5,676 nucleotides of DNA, taken from contig JACTML010000071.1 of the NCBI GenBank assembly GCA_014584635.1, forward strand, positions 1 through 5,676. The letters run 5' to 3'. This document shows positions 1-5,676 of the stretch, in pieces (positions within the stretch are counted from its first letter, which is position 1; each line of letters opens with the position of its first letter). The DNA comes from Nitrosomonas eutropha (GTDB lineage: Bacteria; Pseudomonadota; Gammaproteobacteria; Burkholderiales; Nitrosomonadaceae). The position numbers and the translations under genes are program-made. Under the pieces are notes generated by a model. That model saw nothing but the letters and a program-made list of their open reading frames with translations, had not been told where the DNA came from and did not search any database.

Positions 1-941
1 CCTTTATGGCGAATATGCTGAATTTCATTTTCCAGTGATTCCAGTTTTTCCGGGATTACCTTGAGATCAGGTGATAAAGCCATGTATTCACGGGTATATT
101 GCCGATCCAGTTCCTCCAGTTGTTCTCGCAATTCCTGGGCACGCTTTTCAAGCGCACCTAGCGTACGAGAGTCTTCATTGGGTACAACGGTTTGTCCCCT
201 TTCGATTGATTTCCGGATAGCTTCCAGGCGTGCCTTAGCTTTAACCTCTTCTTCGCTGGCTTTGTTCAGTGAATCCGTTAATCCCTTGAGGCGAGCTGGC
301 GCTTCGTTGTCTTGTTGTTCTGCGGAAACAATTGCGTTGTTTTGTCTGAATTGTTCCAGTTCAAATCTTTTTAGCTCTATTTTTTTTGTCAGCGTGGAGA
401 GTTCATCCTGCATTATCTCTATTGTTGAGCCTTTAGATCGGGCGACTTCTTCCGCTCGCGCATCCAGATAGACATCAATCCAGGTATTGATAAGGAGTGG
501 AAGCAGTGCCGGGTTACTTCCTTCAGCAACCATTTCAATGAGATTGGTATCTGCTATCGGTCGAACATCCAGCATGTCGCGAATCGCTGAGGGAGTCAGA
601 TCAGCGCCAGCCCCGGTATTTTCCTTTTTCAGGCGGTTTGCTGTTTCAGTAAGTAATTCCAGACCAAGGAGAACCTGCTTCTGGATAGCAACATGCTGAA
701 TGTCAGCTTCTTTGCTTGCCTGGTCGATTGCTGTTTTGGCAACAGTCAGTAAAGTGGCGTAGCTCTGATAAATTGCCGGCTGTAAAAAAATGATGCTGCA
801 GGAAAGCAACAGACAAAACAGAAAAACTGCGGTAAAGATTACCAGTCTGGTGGGTCTGAGCTGGGCCAAGTAGTTTATAAAAAAGCGAGCCCTGTTTTTA
901 ATAGACATAGTATTTTGAGGTTGAGGGCTCTCTGTTTTCAT
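1..941 (-). CDS. Wzz/GumC-like exopolysaccharide chain-length determinant, partial (5' part; C-terminus beyond left edge)
   Basis: Reading the minus strand from the ATG at 941 gives 313 codons without a stop, running off the left edge. An in-frame TGA at 954-956 limits the N-terminus. A second ATG at 906-908 (codon 12) is an alternative start; neither has a clear Shine-Dalgarno. The layout is typical of Wzz/GumC-type polysaccharide co-polymerases: a short cytoplasmic N-terminus, one membrane segment at about residues 33-53 ending in QPAIY, then a Wzz-like periplasmic domain. That domain includes ADIQHVAIQKQVLLG (79-93), DVRPIADTNLIEM (125-137) and LLINTWIDVYLDARAEEVAR (149-168). A long charged coiled-coil-rich stretch follows (about 160-310). 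These proteins sit in the inner membrane and control the chain length or export of surface polysaccharide. The second membrane segment and any fused BY-kinase domain would be outside the window, so the subtype cannot be decided. The family is quite certain; no gene symbol is justified. Confidence 0.87.
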   Translation of the reverse strand, partial: MKTESPQPQNTMSIKNRARFFINYLAQLRPTRLVIFTAVFLFCLLLSCSIIFLQPAIYQSYATLLTVAKTAIDQASKEADIQHVAIQKQVLLGLELLTETANRLKKENTGAGADLTPSAIRDMLDVRPIADTNLIEMVAEGSNPALLPLLINTWIDVYLDARAEEVARSKGSTIEIMQDELSTLTKKIELKRFELEQFRQNNAIVSAEQQDNEAPARLKGLTDSLNKASEEEVKAKARLEAIRKSIERGQTVVPNEDSRTLGALEKRAQELREQLEELDRQYTREYMALSPDLKVIPEKLESLENEIQHIRHK

Positions 942-1046
942 AGTTTTTCGGTATCAAAAGTCAGATTCGAAGATAGACCGATGCCAGAGATAAGTTTCTA
1001 ATCGTAATATTCAATTTTCTTCTTGCTAAATATATATGAGATACCG

Positions 1047-1075
1047 GATATATAAATGTATGCAATTGCATACAA
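1047..1075 (-). promoter_or_regulatory. Possible sigma-70 promoter of the GumC-like gene
   Basis: On the minus strand, TTGTAT (1070-1075) is followed after 17 bases by TATATC (1047-1052). These match the -35 and -10 consensus at 3/6 and 4/6 positions. Spacing is ideal, the surroundings are AT-rich and the direction is right. The predicted transcript would start near 1040, giving a leader of about 100 bases before the ATG at 941. The element scores are modest, so this is inference; the gene could also be read through from ppc, since no convincing terminator separates them. Confidence 0.35.
1057..1074. promoter_or_regulatory. 18-bp perfect palindrome, candidate operator
   Basis: TGTATGCAATTGCATACA is a perfect 9+9 inverted repeat with no central spacer; the symmetry breaks at the next base pair on each side. 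It overlaps the -35 and most of the spacer of the possible promoter for the GumC-like gene, which is where a dimeric repressor site often lies. Its length and uninterrupted symmetry suit a dimeric helix-turn-helix regulator. The regulator cannot be named from the sequence, and none is encoded in the window. Confidence 0.5.
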
Positions 1076-1174
1076 ATTGGAAATAGCCACGTACTTGTAT
1101 CTCTATTGAGCCATAACGTTGGTGCTGAAAGCGTAATGCCTTGATTTACAGTTAAACAGTATATCCCGAAAACA

Positions 1175-3973
1175 TTAGCCGCTGTTTCTTAATCCGGTGG
1201 CCACACCATTGATAGTCAGATGAATTGCACGCCGGATCGCTTCTTCATCATCTCCCGAACGATAGCGATGCAGGAGTTCCACTTGCAGGTGATTGAGCGG
1301 ATCAATATAGGGAGTACGAACCCGGATGCTGCGTGCCAATGTAGGGTTGTCCTGAAGCAGCTCGGAATGTCCTGTGATGGCGAAGAGCCACTTCAGGCAA
1401 CGTTCCCATTCCGTGCGAATGGCGGTAAAAACATACTGACGTAATTCGAGATCAGTAACCAGCTCTGCATAGCGTGAAGCGATACCCAGATCACTTTTGG
1501 CCAGCACCATATCCATGTTGGAAAGCATGGTCTGGAAGAATGGCCAGGTGCGATACATTTCTTGCAGCTGGGTCAGTATATCTTGCGTATTTCCGGTTTG
1601 CTGGATGAGATTTTCAACCGCAGTACCAAATCCGTACCAGCCCGGAATCATGGTGCGATTCAGGCTCCAGCTGAAAACCCAGGGGATCGTGCGCAGATCC
1701 TCTATCTTGTTGGAAGGTTTGCGTGAAGTCGGGCGGCTGCCAATATGCAATCCTGCGATTTCACGAATAGGCGTTGATTCCTGAAAAAATTGTGTGAAAT
1801 TGGGGGTTTCATAGACCAGATTACGATAGGCAGCATAGGCGTTGGCGGATAATTCTTCCATTATCTGATAATACCGAGGGGTGTGGCTGTGAACGGCATC
1901 ACGGTCAAGCAGGGTGGATTCGATGGTGGCTGCTACCAGCGTTTCCAGGTTGCGACGCCCGATTTCGGGATCGGTATATTTACTGGCAATGACCTCTCCT
2001 TGTTCGGTTAATCTGATTTGACCATTTACACTTCCCGGTGGCTGCGCAAGAATTCCCTGATAGCTTGGCCCGCCGCCGCGTCCTACTGTACCGCCACGTC
2101 CATGAAACAGACGCAATCGCACCCCATGACGACTGAATACCTTGGTGAGCTCGATTTCAGCTTTATGTATTTCCCAGTTGGAAGTGACAAATCCTCCATC
2201 TTTATTACTGTCAGAATAACCCAGCATGATTTCCTGCAGGTTATCCCTGGATTGCAGCATTTTTCGGTATTCAGGCAGGGAGAACAGTTCTTCCATGACG
2301 TTGGCACAATTGCGCAAATCATCAATGGTTTCAAACAGCGGAATGATGTTGACTGCTGAGCGCGCGTTTTCGCCAAACTGTACTAATCCAGCTTCTTTTA
2401 GCAGCAATGCGGCTTCCAGCACGTGGATGATTCCAGTTGCCATGGAAATAATATAGTTGGGCAGTGCAGCGTGACCGAAGCGACGTTGAATTTCAGCGGC
2501 CATTCTGAAGATCCGTAATTCACCCTGAGTGGTATCGGAGTAGCCGGATAAGGATGAGGCCAGTGGATAAGGGCGTTTAAGTTCGGTCAGAAGCCATTCC
2601 ACCCGTTCCGGATGTGGCAAATCAGGATAATTTCGGCTGTCCCGAGTATTTTTTGCATATAGCTCGGCGACAACCTGTTCGTGAATTTTACTGTGCTGGC
2701 GCATATCCAGCGAAGCGAGGTGAAATCCGAATACATCTGCTGCGCGACGCAGATCACGTATCGCCCCCTGCGCCAGTCTGTTGGATTGGTGTTGTTTCAG
2801 CGAACGAATAATGATGTCAAGATCGTGCACAAATTCGGCGCTGTCAGCATAAGGCTCTGCGGTATTTTCCGGATATTGCCGGCCAACGTGGGGGCTTAAA
2901 TACCGGCTGGTTGCAATCAGGCGTGCATGCATGCCAAGGAAGACACGTCGGTAAGGCTCATCAATTCTGCTGGCCGGTAAACCGGGTGCAGTGGAAGCCA
3001 GCCCCTCCAGTTCACTGGTTACCTTGATCAGGCGCTCGGTCAGGCTCATGGTCTGACCGATTCTTTCCACTTCTTCAATATAGTGATCGAGTATCAGTGC
3101 GGAATGTCGCTCAGCTGCATGCAACATGATCTGGTGGGTGACAAAAGGATTTCCATCCCGATCTCCTCCAATCCAGCTGCCGATTCGTAAAAATGAAGCG
3201 ATACGTGGTGCCGCCTTGTCCATATGGCGTTCCAGGATATCTTCAATCTTGGCGTAAATATAGGGAATCTGTTTGAGAAAGGTATAGTGGTAGTAAATCA
3301 GGCCATTTTCAATTTCATCCTGCACAGTCAGCCTGACTGAACGCAGTACCCGGGTCTGCCATAGCGTTTGAATAGCAGAACGCAAATCTTCTTCATTGTG
3401 ACGCAATTCGTTAGGTGTGAGCTGGATGCGATCCCGTTCCTTGAGCAAACGCTGTATTTTCAGTTGATAATCCAGAATACTGCGCCGCTGGACTTCAGTC
3501 GGATGTGCTGTTAATACGGGGGAGATAAGCGCTCCGGCAAAGAAATTTTCCAGCTGCTGTGTATTGATCCCTTTTGTCACCACCCGTTCCAGGGCCAATG
3601 TGACACTGCCGTTCTGGGGAGGGGAGCCTGCACGCAAATGAGCGCGACGGCGGCGGTTGTGATGCAGGTCTTCAGCGATATTTGAAAGCAGCGAAAAATA
3701 GCTGAAAGCCCGAACTACAGCGGTCGTTTCCTTGTGGCTGAGATGGTTGAGGATGGTATCCAGTTCTTTTCCTGCTTCTTCGTCCTGTTCGCGGCGAAAA
3801 CGTACAGCAGTCTGGCGAATGGTTTCGACCAGATCAAACATCGGTTCTCCCTCCTGCTCTCGTATCGTGTCGCCCAGCATGCGCCCCAGTAAACGAATAT
3901 CTTCCCGTAGCGGATGATCTTTTTCGTAGGATGAATCTTTTTCGGGAACAATATTTAGAGTATTCAGACTCAT
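1175..3973 (-). CDS. ppc: Phosphoenolpyruvate carboxylase
   Basis: This cytosolic enzyme (EC 4.1.1.31) carboxylates PEP with bicarbonate to give oxaloacetate and phosphate, refilling the TCA cycle. The 932-residue product is intact and falls in the usual bacterial range, slightly longer than the E. coli enzyme. Visible signatures, in order, are: LTAHPTE (154-160) with the catalytic His157; [15 protein letters not shown] (266-280); [10 protein letters not shown] (585-594) with Lys591; the glycine-rich [14 protein letters not shown] (623-636); QGEVI (658-662); GSRPTSRK (745-752 region); MVLAKSDL (822-829); and the conserved C-terminal end [12 protein letters not shown]. Lys826, Arg886 and Asn930 appear to match the residues that bind the inhibitor aspartate in the E. 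coli enzyme, so aspartate feedback is plausible. There is no plant-type N-terminal phosphorylation serine motif. The start at 3971-3973 is supported by an AGGAG box 10 bases upstream. The gene is divergent from hemC and lies 233 bases upstream of the GumC-like gene on the same strand; I see no functional link between them. Confidence 0.98.
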   Translation of the reverse strand: MSLNTLNIVPEKDSSYEKDHPLREDIRLLGRMLGDTIREQEGEPMFDLVETIRQTAVRFRREQDEEAGKELDTILNHLSHKETTAVVRAFSYFSLLSNIAEDLHHNRRRRAHLRAGSPPQNGSVTLALERVVTKGINTQQLENFFAGALISPVLTAHPTEVQRRSILDYQLKIQRLLKERDRIQLTPNELRHNEEDLRSAIQTLWQTRVLRSVRLTVQDEIENGLIYYHYTFLKQIPYIYAKIEDILERHMDKAAPRIASFLRIGSWIGGDRDGNPFVTHQIMLHAAERHSALILDHYIEEVERIGQTMSLTERLIKVTSELEGLASTAPGLPASRIDEPYRRVFLGMHARLIATSRYLSPHVGRQYPENTAEPYADSAEFVHDLDIIIRSLKQHQSNRLAQGAIRDLRRAADVFGFHLASLDMRQHSKIHEQVVAELYAKNTRDSRNYPDLPHPERVEWLLTELKRPYPLASSLSGYSDTTQGELRIFRMAAEIQRRFGHAALPNYIISMATGIIHVLEAALLLKEAGLVQFGENARSAVNIIPLFETIDDLRNCANVMEELFSLPEYRKMLQSRDNLQEIMLGYSDSNKDGGFVTSNWEIHKAEIELTKVFSRHGVRLRLFHGRGGTVGRGGGPSYQGILAQPPGSVNGQIRLTEQGEVIASKYTDPEIGRRNLETLVAATIESTLLDRDAVHSHTPRYYQIMEELSANAYAAYRNLVYETPNFTQFFQESTPIREIAGLHIGSRPTSRKPSNKIEDLRTIPWVFSWSLNRTMIPGWYGFGTAVENLIQQTGNTQDILTQLQEMYRTWPFFQTMLSNMDMVLAKSDLGIASRYAELVTDLELRQYVFTAIRTEWERCLKWLFAITGHSELLQDNPTLARSIRVRTPYIDPLNHLQVELLHRYRSGDDEEAIRRAIHLTINGVATGLRNSG

Positions 3974-3983
3974 TGTTGCGTAT

Positions 3984-3988
3984 CTCCT
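3984..3988 (-). promoter_or_regulatory. Ribosome binding site of ppc
   Basis: The minus strand carries AGGAG ten bases before the ATG at 3971-3973. This is the clearest Shine-Dalgarno in the window, and it fixes the ppc start. No convincing -35/-10 pair for ppc could be picked out in the 126-base divergent region. Confidence 0.75.
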
Positions 3989-4059
3989 GTAATCATGAGC
4001 GTGGGGTATCGCCGGGATAAAATGCGGTTATCTGTCATCATCTGTACTACGATTGCTCG

Positions 4060-4068
4060 TGCTAGAAT
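4060..4068 (+). promoter_or_regulatory. Extended -10 promoter element of hemC(D)
   Basis: TGCTAGAAT fits the extended -10 pattern TGN-TATAAT with five of six hexamer bases (TAGAAT at 4063-4068). Transcription would start near 4075, leaving about 25 bases before the preferred hemC ATG at 4100. No good -35 lies 16-18 bases upstream, which is common for extended -10 promoters. The position between ppc and hemC and the short leader support the call. Confidence 0.5.
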
Positions 4069-4082
4069 GCTGGCATTGACTC

Positions 4083-4095
4083 AAAATCAGATTTT
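4083..4095. repeat. Short inverted repeat in the hemC leader
   Basis: AAAATC-A-GATTTT is a perfect 6+6 dyad around one central base, lying between the predicted hemC transcription start and the ATG at 4100. The one-base loop makes an RNA hairpin unlikely. It could be a protein-binding site or a chance feature of AT-rich sequence. Confidence 0.3.
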
Positions 4096-4099
4096 TATT

Positions 4100-5026
4100 A
4101 TGTCCAGTCCTGAAAAAATTATTATTGCATCACGCGAGAGCCAGCTCGCTTTATGGCAGGCAAATTTTATTCGAAGCCGTCTGCTTGAATTATACCCGCA
4201 AACTGATGTGACCATACTTGGCATGACAACCAGGGGAGATCAGATTCTGGATGTTTCCCTGTCAAAAATAGGAGGCAAGGGACTTTTTATCAAAGAACTT
4301 GAGCTGGCTTTGGAGGATGGACGCGCAGATATCGCAGTCCATTCCATGAAGGATGTTCCGATGATTGTTCCGCCCGGATTCAGGCTGGCTGCCATCACGG
4401 AACGGGAAGATCCTCGTGATGCATTTGTTTCCAATGATTTTGCCAGTCTGGAAGAATTACCTGCCGGAAGTATCGTGGGCACTTCCAGTTTGCGACGAGA
4501 ATCCCAGTTGCGTGCACGTTTTCCTCATCTGCAGGTACACCCGTTACGCGGGAATGTTCAGACGCGGCTGCGCAAACTGGATGAAGGGGAGTACAGCGCG
4601 ATTATTCTGGCTGCCGCCGGATTGAAACGGCTGGAACTGGGGTATCGTATTCGCATGTTGTTGCCTCCTGAATTGAGCCTTCCGGCAGTTGGGCAGGGAG
4701 CGCTGGGTATTGAGTGCCGCGATAATGATCCGGATATGGTGAGGTGGATGCAACCGTTGCATCATGCCGTGACCGCTTCTTGCGTGGAGGCTGAACGCGC
4801 TATGAGTCGTGTGCTGGGAGGGAGTTGTCAGGTGCCGTTAGGTGGATTTGCCGAGATTTTTGAAGATGTGTTGACATTGCGTGGCTTTGTCGCTACGCCT
4901 GATGGATCGAGGATAATCGCTGATAAATTATGTGGCAAACCGGAATCGGGAGAACGGGTGGGTGAGCAGCTGGCGCAGAATCTGAAAACACATGGTGCGG
5001 AAGAAATTCTTGCCGCGCTGGCTTGA
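4100..5026 (+). CDS. hemC: Hydroxymethylbilane synthase (porphobilinogen deaminase)
   Basis: This cytosolic enzyme (EC 2.5.1.61) joins four porphobilinogens head to tail into hydroxymethylbilane, the linear precursor of heme and siroheme. The 308-residue product has the usual family length. Signatures, in order, are: the N-terminal strand [15 protein letters not shown] (7-21); [11 protein letters not shown] (58-68); HSMKDVP (81-87) with the catalytic Asp85; GTSSLRR (127-133) with Arg132 and Arg133, and RGNVQTRL (150-157), which together bind substrate carboxylates; [12 protein letters not shown] (194-205); and GGSCQVPLG (240-248) with Cys243, which carries the dipyrromethane cofactor. The frame stays open upstream to an ATG at 3995. 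I chose 4100 because the family begins at the beta strand just after it, the extra 35 residues look like non-protein sequence, and the likely promoter lies at 4060-4068. No strong Shine-Dalgarno precedes 4100. hemD follows after 15 bases, which suggests an operon. Confidence 0.97.
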   Translation: MSSPEKIIIASRESQLALWQANFIRSRLLELYPQTDVTILGMTTRGDQILDVSLSKIGGKGLFIKELELALEDGRADIAVHSMKDVPMIVPPGFRLAAITEREDPRDAFVSNDFASLEELPAGSIVGTSSLRRESQLRARFPHLQVHPLRGNVQTRLRKLDEGEYSAIILAAAGLKRLELGYRIRMLLPPELSLPAVGQGALGIECRDNDPDMVRWMQPLHHAVTASCVEAERAMSRVLGGSCQVPLGGFAEIFEDVLTLRGFVATPDGSRIIADKLCGKPESGERVGEQLAQNLKTHGAEEILAALA

Positions 5027-5034
5027 GCATAATC

Positions 5035-5038
5035 GGAG
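5035..5038 (+). promoter_or_regulatory. Ribosome binding site of hemD
   Basis: GGAG lies three bases before the ATG at 5042, inside the 15-base gap after the hemC stop. The spacing is short, but there is no other candidate. It supports the start at 5042 and translation from a shared hemCD transcript. Confidence 0.55.
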
Positions 5039-5041
5039 CAA

Positions 5042-5676
5042 ATGTCATCTCTTGCTCGATTGGCCGGTAAAGATATCTTAATTACACGTCCTTTACACCA
5101 GGCAGATAGTCTGGCTGCGCGAATTGAAGCGCTGGGTGGGAGGCCGTGGTTATTTCCTGTTCTGGAAATTTCTGACATCGAAAATAAGCAGCCGTTGCTG
5201 GACCTGGTTGCGCGGCTTGATCATTTCGATCTGGCAGTTTTTGTCAGTCCGAATGCCGTAGAAAAAGTGATGCCGCTGATTCATGCAGAGCGTGACTGGC
5301 CTGGGCATATACGAGTTGCAACAGTGGGAAAGGGAAGTGCTCAGGTGCTTGAACGTCATGGCATTATCAATGTTATCGTTCCGGAAGACGGTTCTGACAG
5401 TGAGGCATTGTTACGCATGCCGCAGTTACAGATGATACAGAATAAGCGCATCGTGATTTTTCGCGGTAATGGTGGACGAACATTACTTGGAGAAACATTG
5501 CGTGCTCGTGGTGCCAGTGTCGAGTATGCTGAGTGCTATCGGCGCTCTAAACCGGAGGCGGATCCTTCGCCATTATTGAAATACTGGCATGACAATGGGA
5601 TTTGGGCGGTAATCATCAGCAGCAGCGAAGGTTTGTATAATTTGTTTGACATGATTGGTGAAACAGGCCAACAATT
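5042..5676 (+). CDS. hemD: Uroporphyrinogen-III synthase, partial (C-terminus beyond right edge)
   Basis: The enzyme (EC 4.2.1.75) cyclises hydroxymethylbilane with inversion of ring D to give uroporphyrinogen III, the branch point to heme and siroheme. The window holds 211 codons, open to the right edge; HemD proteins are usually about 250-270 residues, so roughly the last fifth is missing. Features typical of this poorly conserved family are: an N-terminal strand ILITRP (12-17) followed by a helix and LGGRPWLFPVLEI (31-43); FVSPNAV (67-73); VATVGKGSAQVL (92-103); PEDGSDSEALL (114-124); FRGNGGR (140-146); YRR (166-168); and the SSSEG turn (193-197) of the second domain. Position directly after hemC, which makes its substrate, strengthens the call. 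The full extent and any fusion to a HemX-like membrane domain, as seen in some proteobacteria, cannot be judged here. Confidence 0.94.
   Translation, partial: MSSLARLAGKDILITRPLHQADSLAARIEALGGRPWLFPVLEISDIENKQPLLDLVARLDHFDLAVFVSPNAVEKVMPLIHAERDWPGHIRVATVGKGSAQVLERHGIINVIVPEDGSDSEALLRMPQLQMIQNKRIVIFRGNGGRTLLGETLRARGASVEYAECYRRSKPEADPSPLLKYWHDNGIWAVIISSSEGLYNLFDMIGETGQQ

Noticed and set aside
61..699. Two plus-strand open frames (61-471 and 487-699)
   Set aside because: They are antisense to the GumC-like gene, are serine/arginine-rich with no recognisable domain, and the minus-strand frame has clear family motifs.
1076..1102. TGGC-containing stretch upstream of the GumC-like gene, considered as a sigma-54 promoter
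   Set aside because: The GC dinucleotide expected at -12 is absent at the correct spacing from the GG.
1148..1160. ACAGT repeated twice just downstream of the ppc stop, considered as a terminator stem
   Set aside because: The two copies are in direct, not inverted, orientation, and no GC-rich stem with a U-tract follows ppc.
1220..2899. Several plus-strand open frames of 65-113 codons and one minus-strand frame at 2083-2376
   Set aside because: All lie inside the intact ppc reading frame, overlap one another, and have no family-like sequence; they are shadow frames.
3715..3951. Frames on both strands over the 5' end of ppc
   Set aside because: They overlap the ppc N-terminal coding region, which has the strong ribosome binding site and a normal family N-terminus.
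4240..5359. Minus-strand frames opposite hemC and hemD and an alternative plus-strand frame at 4365-4625
   Set aside because: They are shadows of conserved enzymes and have no domain or ribosome binding site that I could see.

Overview
The window looks like a housekeeping chromosomal segment of a betaproteobacterium. The protein sequences, the divergent ppc / hemC-hemD layout and the GumC-like neighbour suggest an ammonia oxidiser of the Nitrosomonas type. That genus call comes from recall of similar proteins, not from a search. Four protein-coding genes are visible, two complete and two cut by the window edges. I see no RNA gene, CRISPR array, insertion sequence or prophage signal.

Left part (1-941, minus strand): the 5' portion of a gene for an inner-membrane Wzz/GumC-like exopolysaccharide chain-length or export protein. 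Its C-terminus lies beyond the left edge. The 233-base gap upstream of it (942-1174) is AT-rich. It holds an 18-bp perfect palindrome overlapping a plausible sigma-70 promoter that points into the polysaccharide gene.

Centre (1175-3973, minus strand): a complete, intact phosphoenolpyruvate carboxylase gene (ppc, 932 aa) with all catalytic motifs. The enzyme replenishes oxaloacetate from PEP and bicarbonate.

Right part (4100-5676, plus strand): hemC (complete, 308 aa) followed after 15 bases by hemD (5' 211 codons, cut by the right edge). They encode two consecutive steps of tetrapyrrole synthesis: porphobilinogen to hydroxymethylbilane, then to uroporphyrinogen III. The pair looks like an operon driven from the 126-base divergent region shared with ppc, where an extended -10 element sits just upstream of the preferred hemC start.

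The genes belong to three different functions (surface polysaccharide, anaplerosis, heme/siroheme precursor supply), and nothing here suggests that they form one system. I did not find an undescribed system. The most interesting non-coding signal is the palindrome at 1057-1074.
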